DNA of 64,000 nucleotides, taken from Bacillus sp. FJAT-27264. GTDB taxonomy: Bacteria > Bacillota > Bacilli > Paenibacillales > Paenibacillaceae. The translations under genes and the position numbers were made by a program. The notes beneath the pieces were generated by a model. That model searched no databases, was not told the origin of the DNA, and saw nothing but the letters and a program-made list of their open reading frames with translations. Positions 8,182 to 17,837 of the stretch are shown here, one piece after another. Every line of letters starts with the position of its first letter. Position 1 is the stretch's first letter. The stretch spans positions 392,443 to 456,442 of the forward strand of contig NZ_MAQW01000001.1 in NCBI RefSeq assembly GCF_001682855.1, read 5' to 3'.

Positions 8182-9588
8182 TTATTTAACGGCTTGCACC
8201 AGTCTTGGAGCTATTTCCTGCAAAGGCAGGATATGTCTAACGCACTGCAGTTCAACCGCAGAGCGCGGCATCCCATATACAACACAGGTCTCTTCACTCT
8301 CGGCAAAAGTTGAGCAAACGCCGGACTCATAGAGAGCCTTCATCATTCTTGCTCCATCGCTTCCCATCCCTGTCATGAGTACAGCATGGCGTTCCAGCGA
8401 CGTAAGCGGAAGCAAGGATTCAAATAATGTATCTACAGACGGCCGATGGCCGTTGCGCGCCTCTTCCTTTGTAAGCGAAAGGGTATATTGACCGCCAGCG
8501 CTTAGAACAACCTTCATGTGATAGCCACCCGGGGCGATATAGGCGGCCCCTTGCCGCAATACCATACCCGGCTCCGCCTCGGCCACTTCCAGCGGACTGA
8601 AGGTATTCAGTCGCTGTGCCAGCGATTTCGTGAAGTTAGGCGGCATATGCTGCACAATCACGATCGGTGCTGGGAAATCGGCTGGAATGTTCTCCAGCAA
8701 TGCCTTGAGGGCTCGCGGCCCCCCGGTTGAACAACCTACAGCGACGATTTTGCTGAGTCCCTTGACAGGACTGGATCTCCGGTCCGTATTTGGAGCGCCG
8801 GTCACCACTACAGGTTCAGCAATGGCCTCCGTTTGTGACCGGAGTATATGCGTAGACTCGCGCTCAGTATTGAGGCGACTCATGAACTTCTCGGAGGCAG
8901 GCTTTGGAGAAGTTGGTAGTGGAAGAATCGGCTTCTTCGTGGTTTTGCTCTCCGGTGCAGCTTTTTTCTGGATAGGCTTAGCAGTGCGAGTCACCTCTGC
9001 CGGCTTAATCGCTCTATCTGCTTCGGCAGGCTTGCTTGCCGGTAACCCAGACTTTTTGGCCGGAAGCTCCAGATTCTTTCTTAGCGCCTGTATGCTTGGT
9101 TGACTGGTTTGTCCCAGCGGCGCTATAGTCTCAACAGGTTTAACTTCGATGGCTTTAATTGCTGTCTCTCTGACTTGTCTCTGATGTCGGGCCAACATCG
9201 CTTCCTTCATCTGCTCACGCAGCGATTCCCCCACCGCGATGATATCTTGCGAACTGGAAATCGATGGCTTACGGATAAAGTCGAAGGCTCCCCATTCCAG
9301 TGCAAGAATGGTCTCCTTCATGCCTTCCTCGTTGATGCCTGACAGCATAATTACGGGAAGCGGACGCTCAGCCATGATTATTTTCAGCGCTTCCAGGCCG
9401 TTCATTTCCGGCATTTCCACGTCCATGGTCACAAGGTCGGGGCGTAGATCATTCACTTTCTCAATCGCCTCACGGCCATTGGCTGCCGTTGCCGTCACCT
9501 GAAAGTTAGCATCATTTTCAATCAAATCGGAAATGATCTTGCGCATAAATGCAGAATCATCAACAACCAAAACTTTATATGGCTTCAT
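8182..9588 (-). CDS. cheB: Receptor methylesterase/deamidase CheB
   Basis: 468 aa, long for CheB (about 350-360 usual). A receiver domain (residues 1-120, phosphorylation site Asp56 in TMDVEMPEMNG) is joined to the methylesterase by an expanded linker (about 150-275) rich in Lys, Pro and Ala. The esterase triad is visible: Ser in VGCSTGGPRALK, His in IVQHMPPNFTKS, Asp in MTGMGSDGARM. The linker accounts for the extra length. Phosphorylation by CheA activates demethylation of receptors. Confidence 0.96.
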   Translation of the reverse strand: MKPYKVLVVDDSAFMRKIISDLIENDANFQVTATAANGREAIEKVNDLRPDLVTMDVEMPEMNGLEALKIIMAERPLPVIMLSGINEEGMKETILALEWGAFDFIRKPSISSSQDIIAVGESLREQMKEAMLARHQRQVRETAIKAIEVKPVETIAPLGQTSQPSIQALRKNLELPAKKSGLPASKPAEADRAIKPAEVTRTAKPIQKKAAPESKTTKKPILPLPTSPKPASEKFMSRLNTERESTHILRSQTEAIAEPVVVTGAPNTDRRSSPVKGLSKIVAVGCSTGGPRALKALLENIPADFPAPIVIVQHMPPNFTKSLAQRLNTFSPLEVAEAEPGMVLRQGAAYIAPGGYHMKVVLSAGGQYTLSLTKEEARNGHRPSVDTLFESLLPLTSLERHAVLMTGMGSDGARMMKALYESGVCSTFAESEETCVVYGMPRSAVELQCVRHILPLQEIAPRLVQAVK

Positions 9589-9625
9589 ATCATTTCCACC
9601 TCTGTTCCTGAATTCAGAACATGTA

Positions 9626-10504
9626 CTACCTGTTTCGAATTAACCACTTGCGTATAAACCCCTTAATCCCCTGAACTTTGGTTTCTATCGCGGCATCGCT
9701 TGCCAGATAACGAACAGCTAGAAGATGAACGTCTTTGGCTGCCGCGCTGTTTGGATACGCTAGAATGAACGGTACTTGTCTTTTCACAGCCTGAACCACA
9801 TGGGAATCACTGCTGATATGACCCAAAAAAGGAAGATTCAGTTGCAAAAATCGGCTTGCCGCCATTCTAATTTTGTCACTAGTCGCTGCTGCTTCCCGTA
9901 GATCTCCGGCTTGATTGACAATAAGCCTGAAAGAAACATCGGGATGAGAGTTATGTACTACTTTCATTAGTGCATAGGCGTCTGTTATGGCCGTTGGCTC
10001 CGGGGTGGTAACCACCAGACAGTCATCGGCGGACGAAATGAATTTCATCGTTTCCTTGGACAAGCCAGCACCTGTATCAAACAAAATATAATCCATGCTA
10101 TCAGCAATCTCGGCAATCTGGGTTGTAAAATAATTGAGATCAGCCTCAGAGAGCGAGAACAGCTCGTCCATACCAGAACCACCTGCAATAAAAGGAAGAT
10201 CCTGCGGACCAAGCTGGACGACCCGGCTAATATCGACTTCTCTTGTTAGCAAATGATAGAGGTTATATCGGGGAGAAACCCCCATTAACACATCTATGTT
10301 TGCCATCCCGATATCAGCGTCGAATAAAAGTACTTTCTTGCCCAGCGACTGCAGGGCCAACGCAAAATTCAGTGTAAAATTCGATTTGCCAACGCCGCCT
10401 TTTCCGCTGCAGACTGTAATGACCCGGGCGGTAGAACCTTCCTTGGTTATGCGTTTGGTGTCTTGGCTGGACACAAGATATCTTAAAGATTGCGCTTGAT
10501 CCAT
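9626..10504 (-). CDS. flhG: MinD-like ATPase FlhG (YlxH)
   Basis: 292 aa, ParA/MinD-family ATPase that sets flagellar number and pattern together with FlhF. The deviant Walker A is CSGKGGVGKSNFTLNF (about residues 32-47), followed by LLFDADIGMANIDVLMG. The C-terminus ends in a basic amphipathic stretch (KGFIRKWLIRNR), a likely membrane-targeting segment. It is coupled to flhF by a TAATG overlap. Confidence 0.95.
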   Translation of the reverse strand: MDQAQSLRYLVSSQDTKRITKEGSTARVITVCSGKGGVGKSNFTLNFALALQSLGKKVLLFDADIGMANIDVLMGVSPRYNLYHLLTREVDISRVVQLGPQDLPFIAGGSGMDELFSLSEADLNYFTTQIAEIADSMDYILFDTGAGLSKETMKFISSADDCLVVTTPEPTAITDAYALMKVVHNSHPDVSFRLIVNQAGDLREAAATSDKIRMAASRFLQLNLPFLGHISSDSHVVQAVKRQVPFILAYPNSAAAKDVHLLAVRYLASDAAIETKVQGIKGFIRKWLIRNR

Positions 10505-11895
10505 TAATACCCACCTGTTCCCAAGAGCATATCAGATAGTTCTTCTTCAGAGGCAAGCAACAGATCATCTGGAACGTTCTGCCCGTTGGTCAAGTAAGAC
10601 AAGGTCAACGGAAAATCATTCAACACATTGAAAAGAGGTCCGTAGCTTCCCGTTTCATCCAGCTTGGTAAAGATTACTTTATCCAGAGGATACCTGCCGA
10701 AATGTTCGGCAATCTTCTTCATATCCCGGCTCTTAGAAGTCATGCTGAGAACCAGATAAGTCTCGCTCCTTAGCTCCTTGGCCAACAGACTCTGCAATTC
10801 AGCAACGAGCAGTTCGTTGCGGTAATTACGCCCTGCCGTATCCATCAATACGAGATCACAGCTTTCGAGTCGGAACATCGCCCGCTGCAGGTCACCAGGT
10901 GATTGAACCACTTCAAGTGGGATGTTCAGAATAGATGCATAGGTTCGAAGCTGATCCACAGCCGATATCCGGTAGGTATCCGAAGTGATCAAGCCTACTC
11001 TACGACCATACTTAAAGAGCTGCTCTGCCGCCAGCTTGGCAATTGTCGTTGTTTTACCAACCCCTGTAGGTCCGGCAATGTATACGATTTGTGTATCCGG
11101 ACGTATCCCCTGAGCTACACGCCCAGAGAGAAAGCTGCTGATCTGTTCAGCCAGACATGCGTCGAACTGCTCAGGTCTCCAGGTTCGCCCCTCATCATTC
11201 CAACGGTCAAAAATAGTGCTGATCCATTCTTCTACCAGGACCGTATCCATCTCCTGATCCACCAGTTGGCTCCTGAGTATCTCCAGACGATCCGGCAGAT
11301 CACGTGTGCCTGAGGAATGACGAGCAATCCGTTCCATCCACTGCTTCATTTCCCGGATTTCGCGCAACACCTCAGGATCAGGCGCAGATGCTTCATTTAA
11401 AGCAGGCCTTCTCGCTTCCTCCTTGAAGTCGACATTTAGGAGCGGGAACTCAGGCTCTTGGCTCAGCAAGGTCTGTCTTAGCTCCCCCGAAGGGGATGGT
11501 GGCTCTTGGCGCAAAGCCGGCGCTGGCACAACTGCTGCCTCCTGAATGCCTATCGCCTCAGACAGCGCTGCGGCAATCTCGGCAAACGTGCGGTTCTCGG
11601 CAGGCGCTGGCTTCTCTTCAGGAGCCTGCGACGTGGCAGATGCCTTTTTATACGCCTGAGGAACGGCATTGCGCGGTATGCTTAGAGAAGGCGCTGGCGG
11701 CTTGGCCGGAGCAGCTGGCTTCTGCTCCTTCTCTACGGCAGCAACCACTTCTATCTTTTTCTTTTGGAAAAGTCCAATAAACCCGCCTACTTTGATCTCT
11801 TTGGTACTAAGAATGACGGCGTCGCTGCCAAGCTCATTGCGGATGGACAACATAGCATCAGGCATCGTATCCACCACATAACGCTTCACTCTCAT
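10504..11895 (-). CDS. flhF: SRP-type GTPase FlhF
   Basis: 463 aa. FlhF marks the site of flagellar assembly. It has an N-terminal B region (1-60), a long Pro/Ala-rich spacer (about 65-160), and the N and G domains with P-loop [18 protein letters not shown] (about residue 270) and DTAGRNYRN. The B region and spacer are typical for FlhF and distinguish it from Ffh and FtsY. The ATG overlaps the flhA stop by 4 bp (ATGA), and the stop overlaps flhG. Confidence 0.96.
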   Translation of the reverse strand: MRVKRYVVDTMPDAMLSIRNELGSDAVILSTKEIKVGGFIGLFQKKKIEVVAAVEKEQKPAAPAKPPAPSLSIPRNAVPQAYKKASATSQAPEEKPAPAENRTFAEIAAALSEAIGIQEAAVVPAPALRQEPPSPSGELRQTLLSQEPEFPLLNVDFKEEARRPALNEASAPDPEVLREIREMKQWMERIARHSSGTRDLPDRLEILRSQLVDQEMDTVLVEEWISTIFDRWNDEGRTWRPEQFDACLAEQISSFLSGRVAQGIRPDTQIVYIAGPTGVGKTTTIAKLAAEQLFKYGRRVGLITSDTYRISAVDQLRTYASILNIPLEVVQSPGDLQRAMFRLESCDLVLMDTAGRNYRNELLVAELQSLLAKELRSETYLVLSMTSKSRDMKKIAEHFGRYPLDKVIFTKLDETGSYGPLFNVLNDFPLTLSYLTNGQNVPDDLLLASEEELSDMLLGTGGY

Positions 11896-13925
11896 AGATT
11901 CACCACTCCAACGCTTTGAATTTCAATGTTCGGTTCCAGTTCGCTGTAGGAGAGCACCGGAATATCCTGCATCGTGCGTTCAATCACCTGCCGCAAATAC
12001 ATGCGGATATTCGGTGAGGTCAGTACAATCGGTTGCTGTCCTGACTGGAGCAGTCGATTGATCTGCTCGGTCAGTCGCTGATAGACCGTTTGTGTAGACA
12101 CCGGATCCAGTGCGAGATAGCTGCCCTGCTCCGATTGCTGCACACTTTCAGAGATTTTCTTTTCCAGTGTCGGTCCTACTGTTATTACCCGCAGCGTCTC
12201 CCCGGTCTGGGAAAACTGTTGGGTAATTTGCCTCGACAAGGACTGGCGCACATACTCGGTAAGAATGTCAGGATCCTTGGTGTAGGTTCCATAGTCTGCG
12301 AGCGTCTCGAAGATGGTTACAAGATCACGGATGGAAATCTTCTCACGAAGCAATTTCCCCAGTACCTTCTGCACATCGCCAATGGCCAATACGGAAGGAA
12401 TGAGCTCATCGACAAGTACAGGGTAGTTCTCCCGCAGATTGTCGACCAGCATTTTAGTTTCCTGTCGTCCGAGCAACTCATGCCCGTGGCGCTTAATCAA
12501 TTCAGTAAGATGTGTTGCCACTACAGACGGCGGGTCAACCACGGTATAACCTGACAACTCCGCACGTTCTTTTACGGATTCGTCAATCCACAGAGCTGGC
12601 AGTCCGAAAGATGGTTCCACGGTTTCAATCCCGTTGATAGACTCATCATCATACCCTGGACTCATGGCAAGATAGTGATTAAGTAATAATTCACCGCCGC
12701 CAACGTTATTTCCTTTAATTTTGATGACATATTCATTCGGTTTTAGTTGAATATTGTCGCGAATGCGAATAACAGGCACCACAAGTCCCATCTCAAGTGC
12801 ACATTGCCGTCGAATCATGATGATTCTGTCGAGCAAGTCACCACCCTGCCCAGTATCTGCCAAGGGAATCAAACCGTAGCCGAATTCAAACTCAATCGGA
12901 TCGACTGAAAGCAAGTTGATAACACTTTCGGGACTGCGCACTTCTTCGATCTGTTTTTCTTCCACAAGCTGTTCTTCCGCAATCTGCTTTTTATTGAGAT
13001 TCTGACTCATCCGGTAAGCAGCAAAGGCCATCAGTCCAGCTAAAGGCAACGTTGTTGTGAGATGAATCGGAGTAAACAAACCCAGGAAGGCTACAGTCAC
13101 AGCCACAATATACAGCAGCTTCGGATAAGACAATAATTGTTCTGTCAAATCCTCAGCCAGATTACCTTCCGAAGAAGCGCGGGTAACAATCAAGCCGGCA
13201 GCGGTCGAAATGAGCAAGGCAGGAATCTGACTGACCAGCCCGTCACCAATAGTCAGCACGGAATAGGTTGACAGTGCCTCACCAAAAGGCATGCCGTGTA
13301 CAACCATCCCGATGATAAATCCGCCAATAAGGTTAATAAGGAGGATAATGATGCTGGCAATAGCATCTCCTTTAACAAACTTACTGGCCCCGTCCATCGC
13401 TCCGTAGAAGTCTGCCTCGCGCTCTACTTTCTGACGACGCTCACGGGCCTGCTGTTCATTAATCATGCCGGCGTTGAGGTCGGCATCTATACTCATCTGC
13501 TTACCGGGCATCGCATCGAGTGTGAATCTCGCACCTACCTCGGCCACGCGCTCAGAACCTTTGGTGATCACTATAAATTGAACAACTACCAGGATCAGAA
13601 ACACGACAAAACCGATAGCAATCTGTCCGCCGGCAATCCAGCTACCGAAGGTAGCAACCACAGCACCTGCATCACCTTCAGAGAGGATCAGCTTGGTTGT
13701 CGAGATGTTCAGCGCCAGACGGAACAGCGTTGTAATCAGAAGCAATGCAGGAAAGATTGAAAACTGCAGGGCTTCCTTAGTATTCATAGCCACCAATATG
13801 ATGGTTAACGCAACTGAAATATTAATAACCAGTAAAACGTCCAGAAGCCAGGACGGGATAGGCAGAATCATCATAAGCACAATACCGATGATGCCCACCA
13901 AAACAGATAGATCTCTAGCTTTCAA
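11892..13925 (-). CDS. flhA: Flagellar export gate protein FlhA
   Basis: 677 aa. The N-terminal ~310 residues contain about eight membrane spans. The conserved FHIPEP-type loop is seen as TLDAMPGKQMSIDADLNAG (about residues 135-153). The cytoplasmic C-terminal domain (about 340-677) forms the nonameric ring that docks export chaperones. Length and order (flhB-flhA-flhF) match Bacillus. Confidence 0.97.
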   Translation of the reverse strand: MKARDLSVLVGIIGIVLMMILPIPSWLLDVLLVINISVALTIILVAMNTKEALQFSIFPALLLITTLFRLALNISTTKLILSEGDAGAVVATFGSWIAGGQIAIGFVVFLILVVVQFIVITKGSERVAEVGARFTLDAMPGKQMSIDADLNAGMINEQQARERRQKVEREADFYGAMDGASKFVKGDAIASIIILLINLIGGFIIGMVVHGMPFGEALSTYSVLTIGDGLVSQIPALLISTAAGLIVTRASSEGNLAEDLTEQLLSYPKLLYIVAVTVAFLGLFTPIHLTTTLPLAGLMAFAAYRMSQNLNKKQIAEEQLVEEKQIEEVRSPESVINLLSVDPIEFEFGYGLIPLADTGQGGDLLDRIIMIRRQCALEMGLVVPVIRIRDNIQLKPNEYVIKIKGNNVGGGELLLNHYLAMSPGYDDESINGIETVEPSFGLPALWIDESVKERAELSGYTVVDPPSVVATHLTELIKRHGHELLGRQETKMLVDNLRENYPVLVDELIPSVLAIGDVQKVLGKLLREKISIRDLVTIFETLADYGTYTKDPDILTEYVRQSLSRQITQQFSQTGETLRVITVGPTLEKKISESVQQSEQGSYLALDPVSTQTVYQRLTEQINRLLQSGQQPIVLTSPNIRMYLRQVIERTMQDIPVLSYSELEPNIEIQSVGVVNL

Positions 13926-13945
13926 TGTCCTTAACCTCCCCCGCC

Positions 13946-15040
13946 TTATCTCTTCTTACCTTTAAGCTTGTATACATACGCCAGTACTTCGGCAACTGCC
14001 TGGAACAAATCTGCAGGGACGGTATCCCCGATTTCAGCCCTCTGGAACAGCGCCCGTGCAAGCGGCTTGTTTTCCATAGTCACAACGCCATGCTCCTTGG
14101 CCAGCTCCCGGATTCGGAGTGCCACGTAGTCCTGGCCCTTGGCAATAATCTGGGGCGCCTCCATCATGGAACCGTCATATTTCAGCGCTACTGCAAAGTG
14201 CGTCGGATTCGTAATGATCACATCCGCTTTAGGAACTTCCTGCATCATCCGCTGCATAGCCATCCTGCGTTGGCGTTCCCTGATCTTGCCTTTAATTAGA
14301 GGGTCACCCTCCATTTTTTTATACTCGTCCTTGATATCCTGCTTGGACATCTTTAGACTCTTCTCATGCTCATATTTCTGATACATATAATCGAAAAAAG
14401 CCATAACCATCAGCACTGCGCCTATCTTGAGTCCAAGTGTCATCGTCAGCTTGGCTACGAATTTGAAAATTCCTTCCGTATCGATATGCGACAGTGACAT
14501 AATGTTTCTTTTTTGCCCCCATAGCGTACTGTAGACTAAATAAGCGATTAGAAGCAGCTTGAGGATGGATTTCAGAAATTCTACCAGCGAGCGCATAGAA
14601 AAAATATTTTTAAACCCTTTGATCGGATTAATTTTACTGAACTTGGGGGTTAGCCCTTGTCCGGATGCCATAAAGCCGACCTGCATGATATTGGAGACCA
14701 GTGCCATAAAAAAAGTAACTCCAAACAGCGGAGCCAATAGCAAAAGCACCTGCACTCCGTACCCGCTGAACATTTTCATCACATTCTCTGGTGAAATCTC
14801 CTGCAACATCCTGTTTTGAAAAATATCCATATACAAAGTCATAAAGCGTTCCTTCATATAACCGCCAAACATGGATAAACTTAGCACTGCGGATAACAGC
14901 ACGACAGCACCCGACAGCTCCGCACTTTTGGCTACTTGGCCTTTTTTGCGCGCCTCCTGTCGTTTCTTAGGGGTTGCCTTTTCTGTTTTTTCTCCCCCGA
15001 AATGCTGAAGATCCAGTTTATAGCGCCTAGGCTGCGGCAT
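13946..15040 (-). CDS. flhB: Flagellar export switch protein FlhB
   Basis: 364 aa. Four membrane spans (about 35-215) are followed by a cytoplasmic domain carrying the autocleavage motif NPTH in ADVIITNPTHFAVALKYDG (about residue 277). Cleavage there switches export from rod/hook to filament substrates under FliK control. The N-terminus has the usual basic GEKTEKATPKKRQEARKKGQ box. A second gene at 48490 encodes only the part after such a cleavage site. Confidence 0.97.
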   Translation of the reverse strand: MPQPRRYKLDLQHFGGEKTEKATPKKRQEARKKGQVAKSAELSGAVVLLSAVLSLSMFGGYMKERFMTLYMDIFQNRMLQEISPENVMKMFSGYGVQVLLLLAPLFGVTFFMALVSNIMQVGFMASGQGLTPKFSKINPIKGFKNIFSMRSLVEFLKSILKLLLIAYLVYSTLWGQKRNIMSLSHIDTEGIFKFVAKLTMTLGLKIGAVLMVMAFFDYMYQKYEHEKSLKMSKQDIKDEYKKMEGDPLIKGKIRERQRRMAMQRMMQEVPKADVIITNPTHFAVALKYDGSMMEAPQIIAKGQDYVALRIRELAKEHGVVTMENKPLARALFQRAEIGDTVPADLFQAVAEVLAYVYKLKGKKR

Positions 15041-15062
15041 AACTCCCTCTCCTTATGGTCAC

Positions 15063-15848
15063 CTATGGACTATTCCCCATCAGCTTCAGCAAGTTGTGCA
15101 TAGATTCAAACAAAATATCGAACATGTTTCTGAAAAGAACTGCCAGACCTGGCATCAGAAGAAGTAGAAGCGCCAGACCAATAATGATTTTAAGCGGAAC
15201 CCCGATCACAAATACATTGTATTGCGGAGCCGTTCTCGCCAGAAAAGCAAGGCCTATATCCGTCAGAAACAATGCCGCCACCAAGGGCGCAGACATTTGA
15301 AAAGCAAGGACAAACGATTGGGCAAATGTACGCACAAGGAATTCCGACAAGCTGCCGTCTATCATTTTCAGGAATAGTTCATTATTAATAGGAACCCAAT
15401 TATAGCTGTACACGATTGCATCCAAAAGATAATGATGTCCGTTCATGCTCAGGAACATCAGTAGCGCAATCATATACTTGAAGTTACCGAAAATCGGAGC
15501 GGAAGCCCCGGTCATCGGATCAATGACATTCGCAATCCCGAATCCGATTTGGATATCGATAAAGGAACCCGCCGTTTGTATCGCCATAAAAATGAGGTAA
15601 CCTATAAAACCAAGTAGCAGTCCAACTAAAATCTCTTTAGCAATCAATAGAATATAACTAATATCCTGCGGGACAACCAGACCGGTTCCACTCGCACTAA
15701 ATACTACCAGTGCCACAAAAAAGGAAAGACCGACCTTGAAGGTCATTGGCACCCCATTAGACGAAAACACAGGAACGACAACAAAAAATGCTGAAATTCG
15801 ACAAAAAAACAACAGAAAGACGGGAAAACTTTGCAGCATGATCTCCAT
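15063..15848 (-). CDS. fliR: Flagellar export protein FliR
   Basis: 261 aa integral membrane protein with six or seven hydrophobic spans, part of the FliPQR export gate. The start MEIMLQSFPVFLLFFCRISA is typical, as is the loop IQIGFGIANVIDPMTGASAP. It is separated from fliQ by 5 nt and from flhB by 22 nt. Confidence 0.96.
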   Translation of the reverse strand: MEIMLQSFPVFLLFFCRISAFFVVVPVFSSNGVPMTFKVGLSFFVALVVFSASGTGLVVPQDISYILLIAKEILVGLLLGFIGYLIFMAIQTAGSFIDIQIGFGIANVIDPMTGASAPIFGNFKYMIALLMFLSMNGHHYLLDAIVYSYNWVPINNELFLKMIDGSLSEFLVRTFAQSFVLAFQMSAPLVAALFLTDIGLAFLARTAPQYNVFVIGVPLKIIIGLALLLLLMPGLAVLFRNMFDILFESMHNLLKLMGNSP

Positions 15849-15853
15849 ATCAA

Positions 15854-16126
15854 TTACTTACCGATGTACATATGGAGATTGCCCAAAATCTGGCTTGTAA
15901 AGTCGACCAATTTCGTAATGATCCAAGGCCCGAACACCAGCAAGGCCAGCATTACTGCGACGATTTTGGGAACAAACGCTAGCGTTTGCTCCTGAATCTG
16001 TGTCGTAGCTTGAAAGATACTGATAATTAGCCCAACCGCCAGACCCAGAATCAGCATGGGCGCGCTAGTTTCCAGCACGATATATACGGCTTGGCCTGCT
16101 AGACCGATAATAAATTCCGTACTCAT
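15854..16126 (-). CDS. fliQ: Flagellar export protein FliQ
   Basis: 90 aa with two membrane spans (about 15-35 and 50-75). It carries the conserved segment LIISIFQATTQIQEQTLAFV of the FliQ/SpaQ/YscS family. FliQ assembles around the FliP5R1 core of the export gate. It lies between fliP and fliR. Confidence 0.96.
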   Translation of the reverse strand: MSTEFIIGLAGQAVYIVLETSAPMLILGLAVGLIISIFQATTQIQEQTLAFVPKIVAVMLALLVFGPWIITKLVDFTSQILGNLHMYIGK

Positions 16127-16148
16127 TCCCTATGCCTCCTCATAAACG

Positions 16149-16913
16149 TCAGGTGTTAAAGCTCAATAGCAGTGATTTTATGACTAAGTACCAGCCGTCT
16201 ACCAGTACAAAGAGCATAATTTTGAAAGGTAACGAGATCATAACTGGCGGTAGCATCATCATCCCCATGGCCATCAGGGTGCTGGCGACTACAATATCAA
16301 TAATTAAGAATGGTATGAAAATAAGAAAGCCCATAGTAAATGCTTTTTTCATTTCACCGATTGCAAAAGCAGGTACAATGACCGTTAATGGGATGTCGCT
16401 GTATGTAGCCGGCTTGTCTGTTCCCGTGTACCCTGTATATTTCATAAACAGTAACAGGTCTTTAGAATTCGTCTGTTTGAACATGAATTCCTTCATTGGA
16501 TCAGCTGCCTTGTTCAGCGCCTCGCTCTGAGTAATTGTACCTTTCATATAAGGCTGCAGCGCCGTCTCGTTAATGGTCGAGAATGTCGGTGCCATCACGA
16601 ATAACGTAAGGAAAAGAGCAAGTCCTACCAGCACCTGATTCGGCGGCATCGATTGTGTACCGAGCGAGGTTCTGACAAAGCCCAGTACAATGACAATCCG
16701 GGTAAAACTGGTCATCAGGATAACAAATGCCGGGGCAACACTCAGAACCGTAATAAGAAGCAATATGGATATAGAACTGGTACCCCCGCTGGGACTATCA
16801 TTACCCCCAATTTGAACATTGATATTAGGGATAGGATCAGCGTGCATCGTATGAATCATAAGAATGCTAAGGCTACTAAGCAGCAGAAAAGCGAGAATTA
16901 GCTTTTTTTTCAT
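16149..16913 (-). CDS. fliP: Flagellar export protein FliP
   Basis: 254 aa. An N-terminal signal-like segment (residues 4-22) precedes a short periplasm-facing stretch and four membrane spans. Family landmarks are MTSFTRIVIVLGFVRTSLGT, PPNQVLVGLALFLTLFVMAP, and the end YLVIKSLLLSF. The 4 bp overlap with fliO implies coupled translation. FliP forms the pentameric core of the export gate. Confidence 0.97.
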   Translation of the reverse strand: MKKKLILAFLLLSSLSILMIHTMHADPIPNINVQIGGNDSPSGGTSSISILLLITVLSVAPAFVILMTSFTRIVIVLGFVRTSLGTQSMPPNQVLVGLALFLTLFVMAPTFSTINETALQPYMKGTITQSEALNKAADPMKEFMFKQTNSKDLLLFMKYTGYTGTDKPATYSDIPLTVIVPAFAIGEMKKAFTMGFLIFIPFLIIDIVVASTLMAMGMMMLPPVMISLPFKIMLFVLVDGWYLVIKSLLLSFNT

Positions 16914-17437
16914 AAATCCCTCGACTCATTCTTGGCGGAATCTTCCCGGAGCAACTCCTCCATCTTCTCTTTGCGCTCAGGCGCAGAGCGAAGCTTGGAT
17001 TGAAGTGTCTCATAAAAGGATGATGTTTCACTAAGTTCAATTTCCTGAGATGAAACCTTCCCGCGCTGCCTATTTCTCAGTTTAGAGATAAGCGGCACGA
17101 GAAAGTTGTTACGGCCCGAGGATTGATCCTCGAAAGCCGATATAATCAACGCTACCTCATCCGGGTCGGTCACCTTATCCAATATGGACACGTCCTCTCC
17201 GACTCCGATCAGGTACAGGCTGCTGCCAACCTCAATGACTTGCATAGACTTGCCCGGACCAAGCCCCACCGCACCAAGTGTGCGCATGGAACGTCCGCTC
17301 ATCCAAGTCTGATTGCGGCGGCCAAGAAAGCGGATCAGCAGCACAATAAGAACAATGATCACCGCAAGAACTAAAATAACGTTAAACAAGTTCAGCAGGG
17401 TATTACCCGTTCCAAGCGGTTCTGTGTTGCTCGGCAT
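16910..17437 (-). CDS. fliO: Flagellar export gate assembly protein FliO (FliZ of Bacillus)
   Basis: 175 aa. A single membrane span (about residues 18-37) is followed by a small beta domain with the conserved MRTLGAVGLGPGKSMQVIEV, a FliO hallmark. A basic C-terminal tail follows. FliO stabilises FliP during gate assembly. It sits between cheY and fliP as in Bacillus. The family is divergent, so position adds weight to the call. Confidence 0.9.
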   Translation of the reverse strand: MPSNTEPLGTGNTLLNLFNVILVLAVIIVLIVLLIRFLGRRNQTWMSGRSMRTLGAVGLGPGKSMQVIEVGSSLYLIGVGEDVSILDKVTDPDEVALIISAFEDQSSGRNNFLVPLISKLRNRQRGKVSSQEIELSETSSFYETLQSKLRSAPERKEKMEELLREDSAKNESRDL

Positions 17438-17446
17438 ATCTGGTTC

Positions 17447-17812
17447 CTACACGCCTAGCGTTTTGTTTATCGCTTCAATAACACGGTCTGCTTGGAACGG
17501 CTTCACGATAAAGTCCTTAGCACCCGCTTGGATTGCATCGATAACCATAGCCTGCTGGCCCATGGCAGAACACATAATAACCTTGGCGCTTGCATCCACT
17601 TTTTTGATTTCTTTCAGGGCGGCGATTCCGTCCATCTCAGGCATAGTAATGTCCATCGTGATCAGATCAGGACGCAGTTCCTTAAATTTCTCGATCGCCT
17701 GAGAACCGTCCTGAGCTTCGCCCACTACTTCAAATCCGTTCTTGGTCAAGATATCCCGGATCATCATTCTCATAAATGCTGCATCGTCCACGATTAGAAT
17801 TCGATTAGCCAT
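17447..17812 (-). CDS. cheY: Chemotaxis response regulator CheY
   Basis: 121 aa, a single receiver domain. Acid pocket Asp9/Asp10, phosphorylation site Asp54 in DLITMDITMPEMDG, and the switch Lys in FIVKPFQ. In Bacillus-type taxis CheY-P binds FliM and promotes counterclockwise rotation. The ATG was chosen because GGGAGG lies upstream and the N-terminus is then canonical (MANRILIVDD). A longer reading to 17893 would overlap fliY and lacks support. cheY lies next to fliY, its phosphatase. Confidence 0.97.
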   Translation of the reverse strand: MANRILIVDDAAFMRMMIRDILTKNGFEVVGEAQDGSQAIEKFKELRPDLITMDITMPEMDGIAALKEIKKVDASAKVIMCSAMGQQAMVIDAIQAGAKDFIVKPFQADRVIEAINKTLGV

Positions 17813-17837
17813 TTTTACAAAATCCTCCCTAAGTACG

